Shown: positions 31,121 through 44,371, counted from the first letter of the stretch. The stretch is DNA of 64,000 nucleotides from Pseudorasbora parva (GCF_024679245.1 NC_090185.1:31249170-31313169); one strand, 5' to 3'. Numbers and translations: made by a program. The notes: a model not told the origin generated them from the letters alone.

Positions 31121-33990
31121 GCACTCGGGAGTCTGTGGGGGACGGAGCCATGCTACATTTCACTCCATATTTTTTTTTTAATTTATGCATTTGTTTACAT
31201 CTTTCACTGCATTTCTCAGTTCTTCATCTGCAGCCATTTCACGGTTAGGAAATACAAGTGTTAACATCTAACTAAATGCGAACATGTGACAGCTGGTTTA
31301 CCTCAAAAAATCATTTACTTGTCATTCTGAACCCAGGGTTAGTTCAGTTGGATATGAAATGAGACATTTTGAAGATGTTCACTCTGCTCGTTTCCACACA
31401 GTGAGAGCATTTACTGGCAACCAAATATACTTTCAAATTTTATGATCAATAATTAATGACAAAATAGGTTTTTACATTGCTTTAAGTCATCAAAATAAGA
31501 CATTTTTAACTTTTTTTTTTTTGTTAAAGTTAAACAATATTCAACTCATTTTTGTAATTTAATTTGAAGTTACTTAAACATGCAAGTTAATTGTTCTTAA
31601 AAAATTTAAGGCAGCAGCTTTTTTCTACAGTGTATCATAACAGTATCAATATTACCAGTAGGGTTGTCACAATATCCAGTTTTCACTGCACGATTATTGT
31701 GGTCATCTATATCGTGGTATCTAAAGACATTTTTGAAAACAAACAAAAAATGCTAGTCTTTCTTTAACTTTATTTAGTTTGCTCTTTTTTGGTCAATGCT
31801 TCTAAACATTCATGTTTTGAGTGTGAGTCAGAGTTTTTAACTATAAGGGGCATACCAAACATTTTAAAACACAAGATGTAAGGCAGCAGAATAAAAAAAT
31901 TAAAAAAGCAAGATCGTCATTTTGACACACAACTCATTTTTAAAAATGAAGTGTTCATCGGCGTGCTCCAAGACCTTAGGACTTTTGTCGCACTTGACCC
32001 ACGAATACACAACAACAACAAAATTCGAGGAGTTAATGTTGTAGTAAATGGATAATACAAAAATTGTTCCCTCACGGGTCAATGTGACCCCTTTCGAAAT
32101 GAAAATGAAAATGTTCTTAAATTATACTTGCTTCGATTGATCAAATCTAGTAATTTAAGGTAATGTATATATAAAGAAAATTTTTATTGAAAAATTATTA
32201 TAAAATGAAATGATATGGACCTTCTAGACCAAAAAAACCCCCAAAAAGTGTAATTTTAGGGCTTCGGGTCATATTGACCCATGAGGGAAGGATTTGTTAC
32301 AGTTTGTGAGGGAAGGATGAGGTTTAAAGGTTTAACTATTAACTGGAGCGCTGTATTTTAGACTGGTTTTCATGCTCAAAATACACACATGCAGCGATCA
32401 AATGTGTGTCTTGTGCGTGTTTGCTTAGAAAAAGAAAAATTCTGCTGTAACAATGTCCCCGTTATCAACAATACCGTTATATAGTTGCCAGTCTTCTAAA
32501 TGCATTCAATAGCTTTCGGATGTCATCAGTATTCATGCATTTTTCAAAAATGGAGCATCAAAATGAATGTCAAGTTGAATGTAATTGATAACACCATTAG
32601 GTTCAGGCAAATTTGACTATACAGCAGAGAGCGAGTGGTGTTTTGAGTGATATGTCATGCATGCTGTTGACTAGCACTTAAAAACGATCACCTTTCGGTT
32701 TGTAAAAACTTCTAAAACCGTGTGAACACACTGTGAGCTTCTAATGGAGCCTTGTGGGTTTGCACGCAATGTTCTTTCTAAGGAAACGTGGTTTCACCGT
32801 GATGTGAAAAATGAACAGGGTGTTAAAACCAAATTATCATTGCTTTTTCCACTCAGTTCAGGGATCTTTAACACAGCAACATGTCCCTAAAAGGTCTTGT
32901 GTGTGGGCTACACAACCACATCATTCACATGTAATAATAAGCCCTCTCTTTCCCTTTGCATTAAGCACTTTCAATTGAAAAGTCCCTCTATGATAACTAC
33001 CAAAGACTATAGTGAGTTCATTCTCTTTACAGCAAAAAAAAAAAAGGGTTTACTTTACAATCAGACAATGTTGAATTTTTTAACATCCATATATTAACAT
33101 GTAATGCTCAGAGTTTGAAAAATCCAGTCTATTCTTCACTTTGACCTCTCAGAGACTGAATATGCATTTGATTCCTTTTGCACAAGCCACAGACTGTTTG
33201 TTTGAAAGCAGGCGCTTCACTCTTGTGTTTGTGCTGTTGTGCCTTTGTGTCTTTCCCATGAATGGAACAACTGAAATATGCAACATACTTATCCAGGCTG
33301 GCTGCGTTAGTTAACCTGTGGGCGGCAAACATGCTGTGTTAGCCAACAAAGTGGTCATTATGAGGTCAGGAAAAGCTGATTGTAGCGGTCTCACATGGCT
33401 CATTTGATTTCATTTTTCCTGCACATCTAATTTGAGGATCCTCGTTTTACTTTCATTGCTCCTCTATAGAGCCAGGCTGATCTCGGGTCAGACCTATGCA
33501 TAGTGAAACTGTTCAGATTAGCCTCTATGGTGACCCAGATATTATCGGCCTTGTGATTTATTTTGCCCGTTCAGATGAATGTTTTGAAGTTGTTTTGGTT
33601 GTGTATGAAGCATCAAGATTAAATGGAAATGAATCAAAGAGGCCTTGTGGTTCTTGTTTTGCTCTTTTTTTTAATCCGTGCTTTGAATTGTTTACGTGTA
33701 TGACATGAAAATGCAAACTTAAGATGGTGAAATGCATTGGATGCTTTTGATTTACAAAAGGATTAAAACCTTTTCAAATTGCAGGTCCTAATAAAATGTA
33801 CAGCTAACTGGTGAGATTTTCTCTCCAAAAACCAATATTCACTCCCCTTTGGCACGTGGTCAGTGTTGTTTTTGCACCATTTTCAAGCACTAAATTATAT
33901 TGAAGCTTTCGCCACAGAATTAAATTAAATTAATTGTGACTTTTCATTGCATAATTCGCACTTTTTTTCTCAATTGCAAGTGTACGTCAT
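31121..33990. other. Intergenic, no gene seen
   Basis: No coding exon with family resemblance was found. Near 31665 the sequence AGGGTTGTCACAATATC looks like one end of a hAT-type repeat without a clear partner. A small MITE lies at 32067-32289; the remainder appears single-copy and AT-rich. Confidence 0.5.
32067..32289. mobile_element. Small MITE with TTCCCTCAC ends
   Basis: The ends TTCCCTCACGGGTCAATGTG and ATATTGACCCATGAGGGAA are inverted repeats of about 24 bp enclosing 223 bp of AT-rich DNA. No convincing target duplication was found. Superfamily unknown. Confidence 0.6.
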
Positions 33991-34004
33991 ATGCAATTTA
34001 GACT

Positions 34005-34262
34005 TTTTTTCTGGCTATCACCAGACCGAACTCAATTTAAGATTGAACATTGGTCTGGGGAGTCTGCTCTGTATTTTCTACTCCACAAGGGGCGTGATCA
34101 GCGGGCAGCGATCCATCGCTTCTCTATCCGTCATTGTTTTAAACCCGCCAATAGCGCGCCATGTGAAAAGCTAATCTGTGATTGGTTCCCACAAAAGTGT
34201 AACAGAAGCAGTAGAAATGAATGTACGGAGTTGCAGGGCGAAAGCAAATCGCCAGCAGATCA
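34005..34262. repeat. Interspersed repeat fragment
   Basis: The block TATCACCAGACCGAACTC followed by TGGTCTGGGGAGTCTGCTCT and CACAAGGGGCGTGATCAGCG resembles a widespread fish repeat. It directly abuts the GAATTGCGAG array. Ends are not resolved and the ORFs at 33947-34266 are not considered genes. Confidence 0.4.
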
Positions 34263-34269
34263 CTAACTT

Positions 34270-35930
34270 TTTATTCGAATTGTGATATAAACATACAATT
34301 CGGAGAAATTAAAAATTATAATTCCAAGAGTCAGAATTGCGAAATGCAAACTCAATTGCGAGAGACAAAATTGCAAGAAAATGTCAGAATTGGAAGATAT
34401 AAAGTCGCAATTACGAGAAAAAGGTCAGAAATGTAAAATATAAACTTGTAACTGTGGGACAAAAAGTCAGAATTGCGAGGTATAAAAGGGAGAAAACGTC
34501 TGATTTGCAATATAAAACTCTAGCCTGACGTGGCCATACTCAATTCTAGTCAGAATATGAGTCTGAAACTGCTCCATTGGGCTGTGATTATGGGGCGTGC
34601 TTTAACCAAACCAGGAAAGACCTCAATTGGATAGACCAACAACCAATCAGAGCAACGGAGCGACGTTACATTAGTTGTCAAATGTCAACAGAGCTCAACT
34701 GCACTGTGTTGTCAAGTCCGCATTTTTTTGGTTGAAGTGACTGTGATATATAGACCCATGAGTGTGAATTTTAGAAGCAGCCTTGCCAAAATAACACGTT
34801 TTACCCCCCCAAACGCCATTTTTTCACCGAGAAGCTATTGTTTAGGGCTAGTAGTTGGCGGGTTTTGTTGTAAAAACTTTGCAACCCTGTCTGCACGCGC
34901 GCTGGAATAAACGATCTTTGCCGGTGTTGTAAAAAAATAAGAGCCGAAGGGCCCCACCCACAAAATGTTTAGGTCGGGCAGTTCGGTTTGGCCTCGATCC
35001 ATAGAGGAGTAATTATCGCCGAACAGAAACTGTTCAGACCAATGAAATCATCAGGGCGGGCTTTAGACGATGACGGACAGATGATCAACAGTAACGTAAT
35101 CATCACGTCATCAAAGGGGCTCGGATTATATTTACTCGAATCCTGAACGGAGAGCTTGTTTGTATCTGCATTCACCTTCACTATTTCTCTCAGAAATGAT
35201 CATGTTGGGTAAGTACTCTGTGTATCATTATATTTTATTTTTTTACAACACCGGCAAAGATCGTGTATTTCAGCCTGATTTCAGCGCACGTGCAGACAGC
35301 GTTAACAAGTTTTTACAACAAAACCCGCCAACTACTAGCCCTAACATAGCTTCTCCGGGGGGGAAATGGTGTTTGGGGGGGTAAAATGTGTTATTTTGGC
35401 ATGGTTGCCTGCTAATATTCACACTCATGGGTCTATATATCACATAATAGTCGCTTCAACCCGCGGACATAGAAAACAACCCGCGGGGGGAAACGCGGAT
35501 TTGGCAACACAGTGCAGTTGAGCTCTGTGGACATTGGAAAACTAAAGTAATGCATCGCTTCATTGCTCTGATTGGTTGTTGGTTTATCCAATTGATGTCT
35601 TTCCTGGTTCGGTTGAAACACGCCCCATAATCACAGCCCAATGGAGCAGATTCAGACTCATATTCTGACTAGAAATGAGTATGACCACGTCAAGCTTTGT
35701 AATTGCGAGAAAAGGGGCAGCATTGCTAATTATAAACTTGTAATTGTGGGGGAAAATTCAGAATTGGGAGGCGTAAAAGCAAGAAAAAAAGAATTGAGAG
35801 GGGGAAAAACTCAATTGCGAGAAAAAAGTTGCGCAATTCTGAGAGTGAAAAGTCTGAATTGGAAGAAAAAATATCTAAACTTGATATTGCGATTAAAAAG
35901 GTCAGAATTGTTAGAATTGTGAGTTTTTTT
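34270..35930. repeat. GAATTGCGAG-type array, split in two
   Basis: Degenerate tandem units with the core TCAGAATTGCGAG...AAACTTGTAATTG occupy 34270-34513 and 35698-35930. The intervening 34516-35697 is an inserted inverted-repeat element. The two halves have the same orientation, as expected for one array that was interrupted. Confidence 0.7.
34516..35697. mobile_element. Long inverted-repeat element, about 1.2 kb
   Basis: The left arm (34516 to about 34940) and right arm (about 35235 to 35697) are reverse complements with moderate divergence: GCCTGACGTGGCCATACTCA on the left against TGAGTATGACCACGTCAAGC on the right. Both arms share ATATAGACCCATGAGTGTGA and GATTGGTTGTTGG-type blocks. The central 300 bp is not repeated. 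No transposase; the superfamily is undetermined. Confidence 0.75.
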
Positions 35931-35999
35931 TAAATAATTATTTTATTGAGTGGCAGAAACGAGCTTCCTTAGAATACTGATCATAAAGTACACATCCTA

Positions 36000-37080
36000 A
36001 ATAAACATGCTAACAAGAGCGGCGTTCAAGTGTAATGCCAAGCAAACATTGCTTCAGAGCAGTTTGCTTTTTAACCACATGTTCCCAGAAATGTCCTTCC
36101 TGTCAGGAAGAAAGGCTCCTCGGTCCCCCGGCTGCATTGTCATTGTGCGTTTGGCCCTATGAGCTCATGACTGCAGGAGCGGTGGGAAGTTGGTCAGTGG
36201 GCCGAAACATCAGCCCTTAGACAATACGGCCATTCAGAGCCGGGGCGTCCCTGGAGAGAAGAGAGCCGGCGGAGAGCGAGCCGGCAAGGCTTCGGGAAGC
36301 TGGGCGTCCTTGCGGCCGGATCGTTTAGATGGGCTCTCGTGGAAGACTGCAGGGTCTCGACATTAAGCCGGACAACAGTGAGAGGGATTTGGGGTGGGGG
36401 TGTTAGAAAGAGAGAGAAGGGATGGGGGCCCCAGTTCTCCAGACGGTGTCTTGCTGCGAGTGTCAAAACAATAAAACTGCTCAAGTCCAGATGGATGGCC
36501 AGCCAGAGGGGATAAACGGATGCAGGAGCGCTCCCTCTACAGGCGGCTGGGGGAGCTCTGATGGGGGAGGGGGATTGATTCAGCAAAACCCTTAAAGACC
36601 ACAGACTCGCAGTTTCGGTCTTTCAGCGCTCCTACGTCACTCCTGCCCTCCCTGAAAAGCCAGAACAGTTTGTCCGTACAGCCTCATGAACTGAGCCGTC
36701 AAGAGACACAATGTTCCTCTCGAGCCTGGCCAAGTACACTGCAGTTAGCAGAGCTGGAGAAGTGGCCAGAGGAGTTCTGTCCTGATGTTTAAAATGAACT
36801 ATTATACTTCACTAACGACACGATTACCTGAGAAATACATCCGTCTGTAGATAATGTGTCTGTGTGTGTAATTCATTTTATAATATATTACAATTTAAAA
36901 TGTTTCTCGTGTACTGTATGTTTACATCTTTAAAGTATGAATATATTTATACAATTATTTAATTATAAAATTTAATATAATGTTATATTTATTACATTTA
37001 ATATAGTTAAACACACACACTGTATTTCACTATAAACATTTTGAATATTAATATAATACAAATATATATTAAACTGTATT
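36000..37080. other. Intergenic, GC-richer repeat-poor stretch
   Basis: From about 36040 to 36760 the base composition is noticeably GC-richer and no repeat ends are seen. The longest open frame (36194-36586, minus) has no recognisable family. It may be conserved non-coding sequence. Confidence 0.4.
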
Positions 37081-37088
37081 TACTTCAC

Positions 37089-37107
37089 TTAACATGTAAT
37101 ATAAATG

Positions 37108-37155
<48 letters not shown>
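37089..37155. repeat. (TA)n microsatellite
   Basis: A TA run of over 40 bases lies immediately left of the second Tc1-like element, which inserted at a TA site beside it. Confidence 0.9.
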
Positions 37156-37159
37156 CATA

Positions 37160-38724
37160 CAGGTCCTCAAAAAATTTGCATATTGGGATAAAGTTCATTA
37201 TTTTCCATAATGTAATGATAAAAATTAAACTTTCATATATTTTAGATTCATTGCACACCAACTGAAATATTTCAGCTCTTTTATTTTTTTAATACTGATG
37301 ATTTTGGCATACAGCTCATGAAAACCCTAAATTCCTGTCTCAAAAAATTAGCATATCATGAAAAGGTTCTCTAAACGAGCTATTAACCTAATCATCTGAA
37401 TCAACTAATTAACTCTAAACATCTGCAAAAGATTCCTGAGGCTTTTAAAAACTCCCAGCCTGGTTCATTACTCAAAACCGCAATCATGGGTAAGACTGCC
37501 GACCTGACTGCTGTCCAGAAGGCCATCATTGACACCCTCAAGCGAGAGGGTAAGACACAGAAAGACATTTCTGAACGAATAGGCTGTTCCCAGAGTGTTG
37601 TATCAAGGCACCTCAGTGGGAAGTCTGTGGGAAGGAAAAAGTGTGGCAAAAAACAACGAGAAGAGGTGACTGGACCCTGAGGAAGATTGTGGAGAAGGAC
37701 CGATTCCAGACCTTGGGGGACCTGCGGAAGCAGTGGACTGAGTCTGGAGTAGAAACATCCAGAGCCACCGTGCACAGGCGTGTGCAGGAAATGGGCAACA
37801 GGTGCCGCATTCCCCAGGTCAAGACACTTTTGGGCTACAGAGAAGCAGCACTGGACTGTTGCTCAGTGGTCCAAAGTACTTTTTTCGGATGTTGCATGTC
37901 ATTCGGAAATCAAGGTGCCAGAGTCTGGAGGAAGACTGGGGAGAAGGAAATGCCAAAATGCCTGAAGTCCAGTGTCAAGTACCCACAGTCAGTGATGGTC
38001 TGGGGTGCCATGTCAGCTGCTGGTGTTGGTCCACTGTGTTTTATCAAGGGCAGGGTCAATGCAGCTAGCTATCAGGAGATTTTGGAGCACTTCATGCTTC
38101 CATCTGCTGAAAAGCTTTATGGAGATGAAGATTTGTTTTTTTCAGCACGACCTGGCACCTGCTCACAGTGCCAAAACCACTGGTAAATGGTTTACTGACC
38201 ATGGTATTACTGTGCTCAATTGGCCTGCCAACTCTCCTGACCTGAACCCCATAGAGAATCTGTGGGATATTGTGAACAGAAAGTTGAGAGACGAGAGACC
38301 CAACACTCTGGATGAGCTTAAGGCCGCTATCGAAGCATCCTGGGCCTCCATAACACCTCAGCAGTGCCACAGGCTGATCGCCTCCATGCCACGCCGCACT
38401 GAAGCAGTCATTTCTGCAAAAGGATTCCCCACCAAGTATTGAGTGCATAACTGAACATAATTATTTGAAGGCTGATTTTTTTTTTTTAATTAAAAACACT
38501 TTTCTTTTATTGGTCGGATGAAATATGCTAATTTTTTGAGAAATATGAATTTTGGGTTTTCATGAGCTGTATGCCAAAATCATCAGTATTAAAGCAATAA
38601 AAGACCTGAAATATTTCAGTTGGAGTGCAATAAATCTAAAATATATGAAAGTTTAACTTTTATCATTACATTATGGAAAATAATGAAGTTTATCACAATA
38701 TGCTAATTTTTTGAGAAGGACCTG
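37160..38724 (+). mobile_element. Tc1-like transposon, copy 2, uninterrupted
   Basis: The ends CAGGTCCTCAAAAAATTTGC and TTTTTTGAGAAGGACCTG, with about 190-bp inverted repeats, are flanked by TA. It is 1565 bp long, the same family as 20364-22484, and serves as the empty-site control for the nested MITE there. Confidence 0.92.
37486..38442 (+). pseudogene. Tc1-like transposase pseudogene, copy 2
   Basis: It begins [18 protein letters not shown] with the helix-turn-helix [18 protein letters not shown]. The later catalytic pieces [12 protein letters not shown] and [12 protein letters not shown] are intact. Compared with copy 1 it has lost about 10 bp at 37891 (GGATGTTGCATG), removing residues just after the first catalytic Asp. 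It shares with copy 1 the frameshifts at CTACAGAGAAGCAGC and at the seven-T run near 38145. It is inactive. Confidence 0.88.
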
Positions 38725-38780
38725 TATATATATTTAGTGATAGGTGTGTGTATATGTATACACACACACTGTATCACTAA

Positions 38781-38822
<42 letters not shown>

Positions 38823-41523
38823 CTATATCAGTAAATATATTTATATAATCTACATATACACACACATTGTAACTAAATATACATTAAATAGTGTGTCTGG
38901 ATGTCCACACTAGTTTATTTTATGTACCGCTTGAAATGGGCTCTTTGTGAACAGATCATTTGTCTTTATTGTTATGATATTCTGTTGGTATAATTTCCTT
39001 TGGTGTCGAGTCCTACTGTGAACTGGTGTCCAATGGGCAGGACATCTGCAGCAGATGGTGTATTGGAGTCCCCCCCGACTACTCTCAAGGAAGAAGCCGT
39101 CCCATCCCTGTGCCAGGGGAAGAGAGAGGCAGACCCCATCCAAGCATGAAAAGAGGTCAGCGGGGTCACCGTGGCGGGAGGTAGGAGGATGTCCCAACTA
39201 AGGGACAATGCCTTTAATGGAGACCACGGCACTGCAGGTCCACACACACACACATACATACATAACACAATCCCTAAGCATTGGCCTTCCCTCCACAGCA
39301 CATGGTGACCTGGCTCACACTCTCTCTTTCTCACACACACAGTGTAGGATGACAGTGTAGGTCAGAGAGGGTTAATCAGGATCAGCCCTTGCACTCTGCA
39401 CATTGTCTCCTGAGCGTCCCGCTCCCGTGTTGACCTGAGCGGAGGGTCAGGTTTCTTAAGTGACAGAGATGGATGTGCGTGGGTTCAACACTTATACACC
39501 CTTAAACTCTCAAGGTCTCCATGAAAAAGTATTTGCATCTCAGCTACTTTTAAATACCACCTCAATAAAGCACCCCATTGAAAGAGATTGTCCTGAGTCT
39601 GCACCTGTTGCTGTGACTTTGCAAACAGCAAGAGAGCATAACCATAGGAGGATTACAAGCTTGTAGAAAACCCAATCGATATCAGTTTGTTTAACAGCCT
39701 GGTGACATCCCCCCTTCCTCAGAAATTTAGCATGTTAACATATCTTGTTCTGGCTAATTGAGCTTTTTAAAAGCAGTTAGTGCTATGCTAAGCTAATAGG
39801 CTATGCTAAAAGGCTACACAAACAAAGGAGAGGTCTTCAATTTGACCTTTTTAACTTCTGTAAAATTGTGATATTTGCGCTTTTAAACCATTTGATCATA
39901 ATTATGACTAATAGTAGAGAAACTTGGCTTTGATGAGGAAGGAAAATAGGATCTTGATGAATCCATGATTTGCTAATGCTAGTCAGTGGCAGTGCGTTCG
40001 AAGGAGGGTTTTTCTCACGTTATAAGTTTGTGTGGCACTGCAAACTAATATGTTTGCATATCTAAATGTGAATTTTTCCCATCTTTTTGAAGTGCGTTAG
40101 CCTTTAGAGGATTTCAATGCTAACATTAACTCCCTGTTCGGAAAAACAACAAAAAAACATTAAAACCAGCCTAGGTGGGTCTTAGCTGATTTATGCTGGA
40201 AGTAGCTAGTCTCCCAGCTTGAGCAGCCTGGACAGCTAAAAAAAAAAAAAAAAAAGTGGCCAAAACCCTTCTAAAACCAGCCAACCTGCTTAGGCTGGTT
40301 TTAGCTGTTATCATTTTGTTTTTTTTATGTTTTTTTAACAGGGCTAAAGGCCACAACCAAAGGCACTGAGTATGTTTTTAGCATGACTTGGACGTTGTAT
40401 TGACCAAACAGAGGACAGGACTAGAGTGATCCGTTTTAAAATGGCTATTTTACAACAGCTTTGTTTTATAATTAGAAGGAAAGCGTGCTGGTCCAAGTAT
40501 ATTATACTGCTATTCCACTTAAGCCGAGACTAAAATTAGCACCAGTCAGACTGTTACTGGCCTCAATCCGAGTCTTGTTTCAGAGAGAACAGTCGCTTCT
40601 TGAATTGAAGCCAAACAGATTCAAAGCCATGTCAGCAATACGATGATAAACACGCTCCCATCAGCCCTCTAAATGAGGACAGGCCGCTGTGAGTATCTGA
40701 AGGGGATTGTGTTTATACCGAATGACTTTGCAGCAAGACTCTGGGAGGCCAACTCGGCACTGGGATCTGGAGTCCTTCTCTGCCTCCTTCCTAAATCTGA
40801 TATTAAAAAGGGATTAAGGCGCCCAAACAACACTGCCAATATCCGGCTGTATCTCTTCCTCCCTTTACCAGCCAGGATAGCTCAGGAGGGAAAAAAAGAG
40901 AGAATGCGGCAGGGAAAATAAAAGGAGGGAGTCATGCGACGTGTCTCTCCCGTGTGACGGCTGGCTGCCAAGAATGGAGGAAGGGGAGGGAAAAGCATGA
41001 GATCATATTTAGGCTCACTAAATATGCTTCTACCTGTTGGTCCTCTCTTCCTTGTAACGCGATACTGTGAGAGCCACCCCGTCCTGCAAACTCTCAGGAT
41101 ATCTTAGCGTGCACAACAAGGACCGATTGGCCGTCTAATCCAGGACGACCCCGTGTCATAACTCCCACACACTGGCCTCCTTGTGAGATAAGCCCATTGT
41201 GTGCGTGTAATGCATCAGTCTCAGGGCAACTATATCGAGCAGTAGGTCACACAGATGCCATTGTGTTTCTCGAAGGGGAAAAAACAACAATCATTGATCG
41301 GTAACCCGACTCTGCTACTATGTAACATGTTCTGAACTCTATGGATTCGTAGGAACTGTACCTGGGTATTTGTGTCAGTAGATTAGTGGTTCTCAAATAG
41401 TTTTACCCCAAGAGCCACATTTTACAGTGGATGTCAAGAAGCAACCCAAAAAAGTACCCAGATTGTTTAGCATAGTAATTGTTTTGGTAGTAGGCAGTCA
41501 GTAATCATGCTGGACGATTCCTA
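38725..41523. other. Intergenic; simple repeats, then repeat-poor DNA
   Basis: CA/TA microsatellites occupy 38755-38830 and a short CA run lies at 39241-39262. At about 40155-40345 there is a copy of the cyprinid CCAGCC/GGCTGGTTTTAGCTG repeat with a poly-A tract. The stretch 40500-41240 is repeat-poor with balanced composition. No gene was recognised; the ORFs here do not resemble known proteins. Confidence 0.45.
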
Positions 41524-42595
41524 TTAAAGCCGTGTTTTCATCGCACTTATGGAAATTTTTCCCCCATACCTGTTACTGTTTGCATTTCCATCACAGTCTA
41601 AACTACCGTGAAGATTAGCCTGGTGATTTAGGACTGCACGTGACTTTTCCAGTTTCCTCTGGATTTTCGTCCTCTGCATATAAGCTTAATAAAGCCTGAA
41701 ACTCATTGTCGTATTTTAAAATCAATTGTTGATTCGAATGACAATAAAAACTCTTACCGCACACACCACAAAAGACCACAAAATGGTGATTGCAATAAAA
41801 TGCTGCATGGCATCAACCAATAAAATTGCTGCATGAACAAGTCCCACCCCCGAAAATTCCTTTAAAAAAATACTACCTCGTGAGAAGGGACGGTCTAAAG
41901 GTACGTTCACACCAAACACGAATTGAGCGTCTGGAGCAAATGCTTTCCATGTTAAGTCAATTGAAAGGCACGTCGACGTGCGTTGGACTTTCCGCCTCAT
42001 TTGCGCATCCAGTTCATGAGGATGACTCGAATTTGAAGCGAATTAAGCGATATGCGCGAGTGGTGCTTTTTATGCATTCGCGTGTTTAACGCGATTTCGT
42101 GTCTACACCAAGTTGAAAAGTTTTAACTTTGGCGTCAATCCGCGCCGCGTTAACCAATCAGGAGCCTTCTTACTGTTGTCACATTGTGAAATGACGTGAT
42201 GAGAACCCCTGCATAATTTAAAAATACTACTATTGTGTCACAAAATGTAGTTTTAAGACTTTTTCAGGCAAATATGTAGTTGTTTAAAGCTCAAATCTGT
42301 GGTTTATTTATAAAGAGAGGGACTATTTAAAAAAAACAAGAATTTGGTGTTTTTGAAGTTGCGAGCTCCAGGTGATCACCGGGCGCTCAGCGCTCATTAA
42401 TCCTGACGAGAGCAGCCTTTCCTCGGCCAGTCCTTCTGACGTCTGCCGCGGGCTCTGATGTCCTGTAGTGGTTCGTCTTGTGTAGATCTAGCGGCCGATC
42501 TTTGGAGTCATGAATTTATCAGTTAATTTGTCATCTGCCAAATCGTTTTGACTGAGGTCAAAGAGAAGTTTCATAACTTATTTTTTTTAGGATAT

Positions 42596-44371
42596 TTAAA
42601 GGGTAACTAAACCCTAAACCAACTTTTTTTAGTTAATGATATGCAAGGCTGGGGCTTTACTAATGCTGTTTATTGATTCGAGTAAATGTTTTGACATTTG
42701 GGTATAAAGTGTTTTAATTCTATAATATATGGTGTAAAAACATCTTAAGGTTGAACGGTGGCTACTGCAGTTGAATTTTCCTATTGGACGTTGTGGTACT
42801 TCGTGATGTAGGTTGGTACTTCCCAAGGGGGTAATCTAGCGCTCAGAAAGCGTTCCACCCCTAGGGGCTGCCATTGCTAACCAAGCCATCACCTGCTGTT
42901 AGCATCCCATTGACTCCCATTCATTTTTGAGTCACTTTGACAGTGAATAACTTTACATCTGAGACTTTTAAAGACTCCATTTGTCCATTGTTTATTTCTA
43001 AAGAAACACGACAATGCATAAAAGGCTCCATTACCTTGTATCTTACACTATCGCCCCGCAGAAGCTGTTTTTGTAAAAATAGGCTAACGATTGCGTCATA
43101 ACCAACGCCACCCTGTCGCACAGTTGAAAAATTACCGTATAGACCTGAGGAGACGCTCGCAGGCAATCTTTTACTGTCTATGAGACAGTCGGGGGGACGT
43201 GGAAACATAAAGTCTGATAAAGTCAAGGGGGAAGAATGGGGAGAAGCCCATAGTGAGCCAAAAGCAACGGAAGAAAATATTTAAACAACGCGATTCAGCT
43301 TTCACTTTCCACATCTACTAGAAGACCTACAGCTGTCCGACAGGAGGCTCACGTCACATCTACGTCGTCAAGCTCAGTCTGAGCCTGCGCAGTTCGCTCA
43401 GCCATCAGGAAGTGAGTGCTCCTAGGTTGACTTCATTATTTCGCCGTTGACGTCAATGGGAACGCTCAGTCCATTTCTTTTACTGTCTATGGTACTTCCA
43501 ACGGCTCACTATCCACGCCCCTGGCACAAGCTCACCACGCCCTGAGAAATGTTTTCCTGTGATCACATAATGAGAACGGCTTCACTCCAGTATGAGCGCT
43601 CATGTTAAATGAAGTAGAAACATTATGAATGAAACTTTCTCTTCACTTGCTTTCAACATCCTAATGAAGAAAATACAGATAAATAATGCAGTTGTAAGTA
43701 CATAGTAAGTTTTTCTTCTGATATTTTTGCCGCCCGTCATGTCTACAGATAATTTTTATACCTCAGACGCTTTCAGACAAACCCTGACACGCAAATGGTT
43801 GCCGTGGTAACGGAAAACAAATTCGTAACGTGCTAGACTGCTGGCTTATGTAGTCTAACTTTTATTTAATGCATGAGGAATATTTAATATGAGGAAATCT
43901 GTTGTATTAGGTTTGAACTTATTGGTCCTGTGCTTTTTTAGTGGCATTCAGTATAAGGATATGGCTGTTCAGTGTTCACAGATTAGTTAGTGATCTCATT
44001 CTCTCTTGCGCTGCTGCTTCGCTAACATGAATGACTGAATGAAAGCATTGTCGGCATCGGGAGTTAACGCAGTTTTAGCCAGCGGCTCGATTGATAAGGC
44101 TCTGTGTCTACAGACATTTCACCCTCCTCCACTTCAGGTGAAGGTGGTGGAGAAAAGTCCTCTACTTTAGATGACTGCTCTGTTGCAAAACTACTCTCCT
44201 CACTCCAGTCACTATCCATCTTTGCGAGTCTGACAACTGTCAAACAGTTGTCCCCCCCGTCCTCGTCTCGTCCCCTCTGTCTCTGCTGGGCTCTGCCCAC
44301 TTTTGCAGTATTTTTCAAATATTGCCAGAGGGCGGAGTTAGGCTGTGAACAGGGGTTTAGTTACCCTTTAA
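42596..44371. mobile_element. Third-level TTAA element
   Basis: The ends TTAAAGGGTAACTAAACCC and GGGGTTTAGTTACCCTTTAA are near-perfect inverted repeats between TTAA targets. It contains a further 666-bp insertion (42824-43489). A minus-strand ORF (44318-44064) encodes an acidic Ser/Pro-rich segment (FSPPPSPEVEEGEMSV); this may be a remnant of the element's protein. Confidence 0.8.
42824..43489. mobile_element. Fourth-level insertion with 10-bp target duplication
   Basis: TGGTACTTCC is duplicated exactly at 42814-42823 and 43490-43499 around a 666-bp non-coding segment that begins CAAGGGGGTAATCTAGCGC. A duplication of 9-11 bp is typical of MULE-type transposons, but clear terminal inverted repeats are not evident. 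Confidence 0.65.

Noticed and set aside
36194..36586. Minus-strand ORF of 130 codons
   Set aside because: Proline/serine-rich composition follows from GC-rich DNA; no recognisable domain.
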